From: Lactobacillus huangpiensis
GTDB taxonomy: Bacteria > Bacillota > Bacilli > Lactobacillales > Lactobacillaceae
Assembly: GCF_019972815.1 (NCBI RefSeq)
Contig: NZ_BPPA01000002.1
Location: 1-64,000, forward strand
Length of the DNA: 64,000 nt
Direction: 5' to 3'
Shown piece after piece: positions 1 through 6,740 of this stretch. The notes beneath the pieces were generated by a model. It did no database searches, was not told the DNA's origin, and saw only the letters and a list, made by a program, of their open reading frames with translations. The translations under genes and the position numbers were made by a program. How positions within the stretch are numbered: the stretch's first letter is position 1; every line of letters starts with the position of its first letter.

Positions 1-34
1 TTTCAATTTTATCTTGTTTAGATAATTTAGACAT
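1..34 (-). CDS. 5' end of a gene leaving the window, possibly an IS OrfA
   Basis: Only about eleven codons are present, reading M-S-K-L-S-K-Q-D-K-I-E on the minus strand before the window ends. The start is ATG at 32-34. A G-run (part of the hairpin at 41-71) lies about eight bases upstream and could act as a weak ribosome site. The Lys/Asp-rich opening resembles the N-terminus of helix-turn-helix OrfA proteins of IS3-type insertion sequences in lactobacilli, but the stretch is far too short to prove this. It lies downstream of hflX on the same strand. Any short cytoplasmic protein remains possible. Confidence 0.35.
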   Translation of the reverse strand, partial: MSKLSKQDKIE

Positions 35-40
35 AAAAAT

Positions 41-71
41 AACCCCCAAATTTGTCCTAAATTTGGGGGTC
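41..71 (-). terminator. Terminator-like hairpin after hflX
   Basis: Inverted repeat ACCCCCAAATTT / AAATTTGGGGGT with a short loop. Read on the minus strand it is followed by a T-rich run (TTATTTTTAT). It can end hflX transcripts. The same G-run is directly in front of the next minus-strand start codon, so it may instead be part of the terminal repeat of an insertion element. Confidence 0.65.
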
Positions 72-132
72 ATATCAATATTGAAGTGAGAATCTTTTTT
101 ATTAGTGTTAGTTTTCTATCGTTTATTTTCGT

Positions 133-1413
133 CTAGACAATATAACTGGCCAATTGTGCTTGTTCTCTAGGTGAGAGCCGCACAGCAATATGAACACCAT
201 CATTTTGATATGTCTCTGTTAATACTTGGGCATTTTCATGTAAATAGGATAAAATCTTTCCTGCGGATAAAGGCAATAACAAATTGATTTTTTTATAATT
301 GGTAAAAATTCGTTTTGTTATTAAATCAGCGAGGGTTTCAATAGATTTAGTGTCAACTGCAGAATATAAAATGCCGCTGCCTTCAATTTGGGGATAATTA
401 CGTTCCGACTTGTCAGCCTTGTTATAGGCAGTTATTATTGGAGTGTTTTTGACACCAATTTCATCGAGCACATTTTGTGTGGTGCGAATCATCTGGATCA
501 TGTTAGGATCTGAAGCATCAACAACATTTATTAATAAGTCGGCATCTTTAACTTCTTGCAAAGTAGCTTTAAAAGATTCAATCAAATTATGAGGTAATTT
601 AGAAATAAAACCAACTGTGTCTAAAAGAATAAAACTAAAATTATTTTCTAAGTCTATTCTGCGTACGTTTGTATCTAATGTGGCAAATAACATATTTTTC
701 ACAAAAACTTGTTTATCGCTATGTTTAGAAAATTCTTTTAGCAGTCCATTCATTGTGGTTGATTTGCCGGCATTGGTATAACCAACAAGTGCTACTTTTG
801 GAATATGGTTTTGATTACGCCTTTTGGCTTTTATTTGTTCCTGCTTATCAATTGCTTGCAATTCCCTTTTTATAATAGAAATTTGTTTACCAATAGTGCG
901 CCGGTTCAATTCCAGTTTGGATTCACCAGCACCACGGTTGGCAAAGCCACCGCCTGTTGAGCTACCATTACCGCGTTGCTGGTCTAAGGTATTTTCTGAT
1001 GGGTGCAATCGTGGCAATTCATACTGCAAGCGTGCCAGTTGAACCTGCAGTTTTGCTTGCTTAGTGCGTGCTCTACTTGAAAATATTTCTAAAATTAATT
1101 CGGTACGGTCAATTACTCGTAATTTAGTTAATTTCTCTAAGTTCCGAATTTGAACTGGCGTCAATTCATCATTGAGTACTAGAACCTTTGCTTTTAAACC
1201 GTGTGCCATATCCTTAATTTCATTGATTTTTCCTAAGCCAAAATAAGTGCCAGCTATTATATGTTCCTCATTTTGTCGAGCTTGTCCTACAACCTCCATG
1301 TTTGCAGCTTCTGTAAGGTTAGCCAGTTCACTCATGTAGTAGTCAAAATTAGGATCATTTAAATTGGCTCCAGCAATAAATGCTTTTGTTTTACGTGGAG
1401 TATTTTCAATCAT
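133..1413 (-). CDS. hflX: GTPase HflX, ribosome-associated
   Basis: A 426-aa TRAFAC GTPase. The N-terminal HflX domain (about residues 10-100) is followed by a long coiled-coil linker ending in a Gly-rich segment and then a G domain. G1 is GYTNAGKST near residue 207, G3 is DTVGF near 267, and G4 is NKAD near 333. Known HflX proteins bind the 50S subunit and split stalled or heat-damaged ribosomes. Length and domain order are normal. The ATG at 1411-1413 is preceded by a purine-rich AGAAAGAGAAA ribosome site. The gene stands alone, with a hairpin 3' of its TAG stop and a possible promoter at 1518-1546. Recognition of the family is secure. Confidence 0.95.
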   Translation of the reverse strand: MIENTPRKTKAFIAGANLNDPNFDYYMSELANLTEAANMEVVGQARQNEEHIIAGTYFGLGKINEIKDMAHGLKAKVLVLNDELTPVQIRNLEKLTKLRVIDRTELILEIFSSRARTKQAKLQVQLARLQYELPRLHPSENTLDQQRGNGSSTGGGFANRGAGESKLELNRRTIGKQISIIKRELQAIDKQEQIKAKRRNQNHIPKVALVGYTNAGKSTTMNGLLKEFSKHSDKQVFVKNMLFATLDTNVRRIDLENNFSFILLDTVGFISKLPHNLIESFKATLQEVKDADLLINVVDASDPNMIQMIRTTQNVLDEIGVKNTPIITAYNKADKSERNYPQIEGSGILYSAVDTKSIETLADLITKRIFTNYKKINLLLPLSAGKILSYLHENAQVLTETYQNDGVHIAVRLSPREQAQLASYIV

Positions 1414-1517
1414 TTATTTCTCTTTCTGTAAATAAATTTATTAAGTGGTATTTCTCAAAAAAATTAAAAATTATTAATCCTCATGTTTCGTGCTTCTTTC
1501 GCGTGTATGATAGTTTA

Positions 1518-1546
1518 ATTTTAATACAAATCGCTTTGTTTACCAA
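1518..1546 (-). promoter_or_regulatory. Possible hflX promoter
   Basis: On the minus strand TTGGTA is followed after 17 bases by TAAAAT, about 105 bases before the hflX start. Both boxes match sigma-A only moderately and the region is AT-rich, so this is tentative. Confidence 0.3.
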
Positions 1547-1714
1547 AAAGAAGAAGTAAAGTTAAAAAATAAATAATTAGCCTTTTGATAATGATATTAC
1601 AAATTGTTGCTTTTGATGGACTTGCCAGTAATATATAAATTATCTTGATAATAATAATGATTAATAGTTAAAATATAAGCAGTCTATATTTAAAGAAAAG
1701 CTAAATCATCAAAA

Positions 1715-1749
1715 GTAAAAAAAGCACATTTCAAAAAATGCGCTTTTTT
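1715..1749. terminator. Bidirectional terminator-like hairpin
   Basis: The AAAAAAGCACATTT arm pairs with AAATGCGCTTTTTT with one mismatch. It is flanked by A and T runs and can work in either direction. No gene is recognisable immediately upstream on either strand. Confidence 0.55.
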
Positions 1750-2000
1750 GTTGCCCAAATCTCTAGTTAACTGATTGCACCAGAAATAATAGATAACCTT
1801 GACTTTTGCTTATTCAGTCATCGTGCTTGAATATTGGTTAAAAACGATTACATCTAGAAAGAGGCTAAATAATGTCAAGCATTTACTTAGTGCTCATAGT
1901 CTACAAGAAGTTCGTAAATTACTTTTACAAATTTAGATTACTTAAATATTCACCTGCAAATCAGGAAAGGCGACTACATAAATATTGGTCGCTTTTATAC

Positions 2001-2028
2001 TTGGCAGATAGAAAAAAAGGTGTATAAT
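2001..2028 (+). promoter_or_regulatory. Sigma-A promoter of the MFS exporter
   Basis: TTGGCA and a consensus TATAAT are separated by 16 bases. They lie 50 bases before the ATG of the exporter gene, whose ribosome site is GGAGAG. Confidence 0.7.
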
Positions 2029-2077
2029 TCAATCTATTAAGGTACCTAACTAATTTTGAAATGGAGAGTATATTAAA

Positions 2078-3511
2078 ATGGCACAAACATTAAGCTATCA
2101 ATCTAATCAAAAGGTACAAAAAAATCGCTGGTGGATATTAGTTGCTGTGGGTCTGTTTACATTTATGTCAACCCTAGACGGTACGATTGTTAATATTGCT
2201 TTGCCAGTGATCAGTAAGGACTTACATATTCCGATGAGTCAATCTGAATGGGTAGTTTCGCTCTATTTGATTGTAGTTTGCAGCTTTATTTTATTTTTTG
2301 GCAAATTAAGTGACACATACGGCAAAATAAAGGTTTTTCGCTTAGGAGCCATATTCTTTGTTGCCGGTTCGTTTTTATCAGGAATTAGAATTAATTTAAT
2401 GTTTTTATTAGTGGCCAGGGCACTGCAGGCTTTTGGTGCTGCCATGACCATGGCTACTAATAATGGAATCATTACTGAAATTTTTCCGGCTACTGAAAGG
2501 GGGAAGGCATTAGGTACAATCGGCTCTTTTGTTGCTCTGGGTTCCATTGCCGGTCCTGGACTTGGTGGCTTAATTTTAAGTCACCTTTCGTGGTCTTATA
2601 TTTTTTGGTTAAATGTTCCTGTCGGTCTGATAGCTGCAATAATTGGGGCTATATTCCTGCCTAAGGACATTACTTTTACTAAATCTGCTTTAGATAAGGC
2701 CGGTTCTTTCAGCTTTGCTTTAGCTATGATTACTTTGTTCGGCGGTGTTTTTTTAGGGCAACAGCTAGGGTTTGGTTCCTTACCGGTTTTATTAATGTTG
2801 CTAGTAGGCCTGGTCAGTTTTATCTGGTTTGTTTACGTTGAGAATCATGTAGTAAACCCATTATTGCAATTTAAATTATTTAAAAATCCAGATTTTTCAG
2901 TTAGTCTGCTTTGTGCACTATTAATTTTTATTACTAACTTTTTCTTTAATGTGGTTACTCCTTTTTATTTGGAAAATGCTCGTCACTTGTCTCCGGGAAA
3001 AACAGGCTTGATCTTAATGATACTACCTGTAGTTCAACTATTTGCTGCCCCAGTTGCTGGCTCTATTTCTGATAAAATTGGTCCAAAATTGATTACTTTT
3101 ATTGGCCTATTGCTATTGTTAATCAGTCAGATTGGTTATACACTGTGCAACTTGAACTCACCTATGTGGTTATTCATAATTAGTATTGCAATTATGGGAT
3201 TGGGCAGTGGCATATTTAGCTCACCAAATAATTCTTTAGTTATGAGCTCGGTCGAACAAAAAGATTTAGGCATTGCAGGCAGTATTAATTCACTTTCTCG
3301 AAATCTTGGAATGGTCATTGGTATATCCAGTGCTACGACGGTATTATTTGCTGCAATGAGCAAAGCAAAAGGGGCGAGAGTAACAGCTTATTTGCCCAAA
3401 CAACCCGAAATTTTTATTTATGGTATGCATGTAGTTTTTATTATTTCAATGGTAATTTGTTTGATTACGGTTCTATTGAGTGGATGGAGACTATTTAAAA
3501 ATAATAAATAA
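2078..3511 (+). CDS. DHA2-family MFS drug:H+ antiporter (14 TM)
   Basis: A 477-aa polytopic membrane protein of the EmrB/QacA (DHA2) branch of the major facilitator superfamily. The first helix carries the family signature around STLDGTIVNIALP (about residues 28-40). The loop-2/3 motif A follows (FGKLSDTYG). Antiporter motif C is GSIAGPGLGG near residue 156. Hydrophobic segments continue to the C-terminus and fit fourteen helices. Members export lipophilic drugs, dyes or bile salts using the proton gradient; the substrate cannot be read here. The gene is monocistronic, with its own promoter at 2001-2028 and a terminator straight after. No TetR- or MarR-type regulator is adjacent. Confidence 0.9.
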   Translation: MAQTLSYQSNQKVQKNRWWILVAVGLFTFMSTLDGTIVNIALPVISKDLHIPMSQSEWVVSLYLIVVCSFILFFGKLSDTYGKIKVFRLGAIFFVAGSFLSGIRINLMFLLVARALQAFGAAMTMATNNGIITEIFPATERGKALGTIGSFVALGSIAGPGLGGLILSHLSWSYIFWLNVPVGLIAAIIGAIFLPKDITFTKSALDKAGSFSFALAMITLFGGVFLGQQLGFGSLPVLLMLLVGLVSFIWFVYVENHVVNPLLQFKLFKNPDFSVSLLCALLIFITNFFFNVVTPFYLENARHLSPGKTGLILMILPVVQLFAAPVAGSISDKIGPKLITFIGLLLLLISQIGYTLCNLNSPMWLFIISIAIMGLGSGIFSSPNNSLVMSSVEQKDLGIAGSINSLSRNLGMVIGISSATTVLFAAMSKAKGARVTAYLPKQPEIFIYGMHVVFIISMVICLITVLLSGWRLFKNNK

Positions 3512-3518
3512 TAAAATA

Positions 3519-3569
3519 TAAAAAAGTGTTGGATCTCAGTACAAAGATTATAAAAATCAACACTTTTTT
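3519..3569 (+). terminator. Terminator after the MFS gene
   Basis: AAAAAGTGTTG and CAACACTTTTTT form a long stem with a large loop, ending in a T run. It is likely bidirectional. Confidence 0.75.
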
Positions 3570-3662
3570 GTTTTAAAAAATAATTTTTTAATAATTATTT
3601 CTTCTTTTTGGCAATTTGGGTATATTATGGTAGAAGGAAAGAGCAAAACGAGGAGGTTTAGG

Positions 3663-3950
3663 ATGAACCATAAAGTTGTGACGTATCCAGCTATTTTTAA
3701 ACCACTGGAAAATGATATATATGTAATCAGTTTCCCTGATGTTAAAGGTGGAATAACTGAAGGGCAAGGCTTGCGTGAGTCAATGAAAATGGCTGCTGAC
3801 ACACTTGCCAGCCGTCTTTATAATAAAGCAGTATTGCCCAAGGTCAGCAAGGTAAGTGATATTGAATTGCCAGATGATGGCTCATTTGTTGCACCGGTTT
3901 CTGCAGACCTAACCGAAGCTTCACGTGATCGCATTAATTACGAAATATAA
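3663..3950 (+). CDS. HicB-like protein without a HicA partner
   Basis: A 95-aa protein with the HicB-type partial RNase-H fold: YPAIFKPLENDIYVISFPDVKG, then ITEGQGLRESMKMAADTLASRL, and no clear C-terminal helix-turn-helix. I chose ATG 3663 because AGGAGG sits just upstream; the frame is open twelve codons further. HicB proteins are normally antitoxins of the HicA mRNA interferase, but no HicA-sized frame lies on either side. It could be an orphan antitoxin or an independent small regulator. It is flanked by terminators on both sides, so it is a single-gene unit. Confidence 0.75.
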   Translation: MNHKVVTYPAIFKPLENDIYVISFPDVKGGITEGQGLRESMKMAADTLASRLYNKAVLPKVSKVSDIELPDDGSFVAPVSADLTEASRDRINYEI

Positions 3951-3955
3951 TATAT

Positions 3956-3990
3956 AAAAAAGCATCCCAATTTCTTGGGGTGCCCTTTTT
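3956..3990 (+). terminator. Terminator after the hicB-like gene
   Basis: GCATCCCAA / TTGGGGTGC stem with one G-U pair, A-rich 5' flank and CTTTTT 3' flank. The ~250 bases that follow (to 4236) are AT-rich and show no gene. Confidence 0.8.
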
Positions 3991-4236
3991 ATTAACTTGT
4001 TCCAAAAACTTTTTATATAATTCTCGGGAACAAATTAATTATAATATATCTGAGTAAATTTTTCTAATAAATTTAGCTTCTTTTAGTAAAAATGCTTTAA
4101 AATAATCTTTAGATTAAAATGTTATCTGAAAAGCGCGGTACTATATCATTTTTTGAAAATTTAAATATAATTTTTCTGCAATAATTTGATTGAATAAAAG
4201 AAAGAATTGCAAAAAATCTTGTATTTTGAGCTCAAA

Positions 4237-4266
4237 TTGACAATAGCACTATTTGAGTGCTATTTT
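4237..4266 (+). promoter_or_regulatory. Promoter with a CIRCE-like palindrome between -35 and -10
   Basis: A perfect TTGACA (4237-4242) is followed by a TATTTT -10-like box at 4261-4266. Between and overlapping them is the palindrome AATAGCACT-N5-AGTGCTATT (4242-4264). The half-sites equal those of the CIRCE operator (TAGCACT / AGTGCTA), but the spacer is six bases shorter than in real CIRCE. It could be the operator of another repressor, or a hairpin. Confidence 0.5.
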
Positions 4267-4294
4267 TGAGAGAGAAAAAGTTTGGGAGTAGATT

Positions 4295-4861
4295 ATGCAA
4301 ACAATTGAAAGTTCTATTTTGCGTGTTGCTGTTTCTGAAAAGGGAGCTAAGGTGGTTAACTTTGTTGCCCAAAATAGTCAAATTGATTATTTTAAAGATG
4401 CTGCTACGCAAAAAGCATTAGAAGTTATTTTTAGAGGAGCCGAGCAGAAGGAAAATCTAGCAGATATCCTGCCATGGACAGTTGTAGACAAGGGAGATTC
4501 ACGTGTTAGTTTGGCTTTGATTGATGACAAATCTAGTTATAAAAGGTTCCCGTTTCACTTTGAAGGAATATTAACGTACGCACTAGAGGGAAGTGGAATT
4601 GATATTAAATTTTACCTGAAAAATAATTCTAATAAAGATATGCCGTTTTCAGTAAAATTCGTGATTCCAGTTTTTTCAGGCTGGAAAGTGAATACTAATG
4701 CTAACGAAATAGTGTTAAATAAAGATAAAACTAATTTAACTGTAGCTTCTCCTAATTTAACTTTAACGGCTGAAAGCAATCAGATTAGTGCTGCTTATAA
4801 TGCTGCTACACTAGCTAGTGACAGTGATGAAGATCTAAGATTAACCCTAGCCTTGAGCTAA
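4295..4861 (+). CDS. Aldose-1-epimerase-like (galactose mutarotase superfamily) protein
   Basis: A 188-aa soluble protein. The segment FYLKNNSNKDMPFSVKFVIPVFSGW (split: NNSNKDMPFSVKF near residue 112) resembles the beta-sandwich core of LacX/GalM-like aldose epimerases, where an N-x-x-x-x-P-F-S motif precedes the sugar-facing histidine. Here the residue is not a clear His and the protein is much shorter than the usual 290-340 aa, so catalysis is doubtful. GGGAG precedes the ATG. It is monocistronic between its own promoter and a strong terminator. The fold assignment is an inference from motif resemblance. Confidence 0.6.
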   Translation: MQTIESSILRVAVSEKGAKVVNFVAQNSQIDYFKDAATQKALEVIFRGAEQKENLADILPWTVVDKGDSRVSLALIDDKSSYKRFPFHFEGILTYALEGSGIDIKFYLKNNSNKDMPFSVKFVIPVFSGWKVNTNANEIVLNKDKTNLTVASPNLTLTAESNQISAAYNAATLASDSDEDLRLTLALS

Positions 4862-4890
4862 ATAATTAATGATTTTATAAGATAAAATAG

Positions 4891-4918
4891 ACAAACCAGC
4901 AATGGTTTGTTTTTTTTG
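4891..4918 (+). terminator. Strong terminator
   Basis: ACAAACCA-GCAA-TGGTTTGT hairpin followed by nine T residues. Confidence 0.9.
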
Positions 4919-4925
4919 TTATAAT
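4917..4925 (+). promoter_or_regulatory. Extended -10 promoter of the envelope operon
   Basis: TGTTATAAT fits the TGnTATAAT extended -10 element. No -35 box is apparent because the preceding terminator occupies that place. It lies 38 bases before the LCP start. Confidence 0.6.
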
Positions 4926-4963
4926 GTAATCATTGTAATTAAAATTTGGGCAAGTAAAAAGTT

Positions 4964-6085
4964 ATGGATCACAATGATAATCATCTGAATAAAAGTCGAG
5001 TTGAATTACATGCAAAAGATTACCATAAAAAAAGACGTATTTTAGCTTGGTTATCATGTCTTATAGCGCTTTTAGCTTCGGCTGTTTGTGTGTATTCAGC
5101 ATATATTTATTTTCGTACAAAAGATACAGTTGATGACGCGTATGACGCTAAAAACAGCGTGCGGATTATAAAAGGTGAATTCAACGGTAAGAAAAAATTT
5201 GCGGTGTTGTTAATGGGCAGCGATACTGGAGCACTTGACCGTAAAGAGAAGATAGGCAACACTGACACCATTATTATTGTCGTTGTTAATCCCCAAAAGA
5301 AACGCTACACCTTAATGTCAGTTCCACGAGACACTATGGCTCAAATGGTCGGTGCTGACCAGTTTCAGGTTAAAAAAATAAATGCCGCTTATCCTGTTGG
5401 TGGGGCTGCCATGTCGATGGCAAGCGTGTCTAAATTAGTAAATGTACCAATTAAGTACTATGTTTTGGTAAATATGAAGGGCATTATGCGTCTCATCCGC
5501 TATGTTGGCGGTATTAATATCAGGCCTACTCTGAGCTTTGAGTATGGTGGTTATATTTTTAAGAAAAATCAGCTGACTCACATGGGTGGCGGTGGTGCTT
5601 TGGCATATTCACGTATGCGTTATGATGATCCAGAAGGTGATTATGGTCGTCAAAAGCGTCAGCGCCAAGTGATTACTACTATTATAAAAAAGGCAGTTTC
5701 AATTAATACTTTAACTCGCTTGGATTCAGTATTATCGTCAGTTTCTGGAAATCTTAAAACCAATTTACCCTTTGATGCATTGCGTCAGATTGCCTTCAAT
5801 TATCGTGATTCTACTAAAAACGTAAAAAATGATTATCTTCATGGACACAATGCTACAATAGATGGTTCTTCTTATCAGGTGCAATCTACTAAAGAATTAC
5901 AACGAGTATCAGATTACCTGCGAGCAGAACTTGGTTTACCCGAAGCGCCTGTAAATAATAATGAAACTTATCAGAATAAGCGTAATAAAATTGATGGCTT
6001 CAGTTTTAAAAACCCTGATAGCCAAGAATATCACATATATGAAGATTATCAAGATCAAAGTTACCAGGAAGAAGGTGACTATTGA
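4964..6085 (+). CDS. LytR-CpsA-Psr (LCP) family glycopolymer transferase
   Basis: A 373-aa membrane-anchored protein. It has a short basic cytoplasmic head, one transmembrane helix (about residues 25-48) and an external LCP domain (about 75-270). Family motifs seen are VLLMGSDTG, the NTDTIIIVVVNP strand with its conserved Asp, the MSVPRDT segment with the catalytic Arg, and YSRMRYDDPEGDYGRQKRQR. LCP enzymes transfer teichoic acid or capsule polymers from undecaprenyl carriers to peptidoglycan. The C-terminal 80 residues are polar and probably disordered. The ribosome site is weak. The gene overlaps or abuts the PlsY-like gene, giving a polymer/lipid envelope operon. Confidence 0.93.
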   Translation: MDHNDNHLNKSRVELHAKDYHKKRRILAWLSCLIALLASAVCVYSAYIYFRTKDTVDDAYDAKNSVRIIKGEFNGKKKFAVLLMGSDTGALDRKEKIGNTDTIIIVVVNPQKKRYTLMSVPRDTMAQMVGADQFQVKKINAAYPVGGAAMSMASVSKLVNVPIKYYVLVNMKGIMRLIRYVGGINIRPTLSFEYGGYIFKKNQLTHMGGGGALAYSRMRYDDPEGDYGRQKRQRQVITTIIKKAVSINTLTRLDSVLSSVSGNLKTNLPFDALRQIAFNYRDSTKNVKNDYLHGHNATIDGSSYQVQSTKELQRVSDYLRAELGLPEAPVNNNETYQNKRNKIDGFSFKNPDSQEYHIYEDYQDQSYQEEGDY

Positions 6086-6087
6086 TA

Positions 6088-6705
6088 ATGCGCTTGTGGT
6101 CAATCATTATTGGATATGGGTTTGGTTGTCTACTCACTGCCGTGTTGATTTGTCGTTTTGCTTTGCATCAAGATCCTACAAAGGTAGGATCAGGTAATCC
6201 GGGAACTGCAAATGTCGGAGCCGTGTTTGGGAAAAAATGGGGTATATTAACTTGTATTGGCGATATACTAAAAACTCTAATTTGTCTTTTAATAGTACAC
6301 TGTTTTTTCTCAGATAGTATTGCTTTGTTATATGCAGGCTTGGGATTAATGCTAGGCCACTGTTTTCCTTTTTGGGAACATTTCCATGGTGGTAAAGGTG
6401 TAACGGTCGCTGTTATAGTAGCAGCACTATATGATACACCAGTAGCTGCAGTTACATTGTTAATTGCTTTTTTCCTGTTGATAATTTTACAAAATTTGAC
6501 GGTTCCACCAATAATTTTTATAATATTGTTCAGTTTATATGAATTTTTAACAACTAAGGAAGCCGGAATCGTATTATTGATTATGACGTTGGTTATGGTC
6601 TATAAATTTAGATATGATCTTCGTGACTTTTTTGCCGGAAAAGGAAAAAAGGTTGATGTTTTATACTCAATTAAGAAAAAGTTGGGTATTAAGCGTGATA
6701 ATTAA
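6088..6705 (+). CDS. plsY: PlsY-like acyl-phosphate:glycerol-3-phosphate acyltransferase
   Basis: A ~205-aa integral membrane protein with the PlsY signatures: GSGNPGTANVG after the first helix, and HCFPFWEHFHGGKG around residue 95 with the glycine-rich GGKG phosphate loop. PlsY makes lysophosphatidate from acyl-phosphate and glycerol-3-phosphate, the first step of phospholipid synthesis. The start could be TTG 6082 (overlapping the LCP stop) or ATG 6088; the single ribosome site AAGGTG at 6072-6077 serves both, and I prefer ATG. The basic C-terminal tail (DFFAGKGKK) is slightly longer than usual. A second plsY elsewhere in the genome is possible, so the housekeeping role is not certain. Confidence 0.85.
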   Translation: MRLWSIIIGYGFGCLLTAVLICRFALHQDPTKVGSGNPGTANVGAVFGKKWGILTCIGDILKTLICLLIVHCFFSDSIALLYAGLGLMLGHCFPFWEHFHGGKGVTVAVIVAALYDTPVAAVTLLIAFFLLIILQNLTVPPIIFIILFSLYEFLTTKEAGIVLLIMTLVMVYKFRYDLRDFFAGKGKKVDVLYSIKKKLGIKRDN

Positions 6706-6740
6706 TAGCATCATTTTTAGTGAGGAAAATAATTGGAAAT

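Larger units (their letters stand above)
1414..2000. other. Long intergenic region between hflX and the MFS exporter
   Basis: About 590 bases with no convincing gene. It holds a possible hflX promoter (1518-1546), an isolated terminator-like hairpin (1715-1749) that no visible gene needs, and a 51-codon reading frame at 1872-2027 (starts M-S-S-I-Y-L-V-L-I-V) behind an AAAGAGG-like ribosome site. The frame overlaps the promoter of the next gene at its 3' end. A second stem (GGCGAC/GTCGCT, about 1966-1996) lies inside it. The pattern suggests an eroded small gene or a small RNA. Confidence 0.4.
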
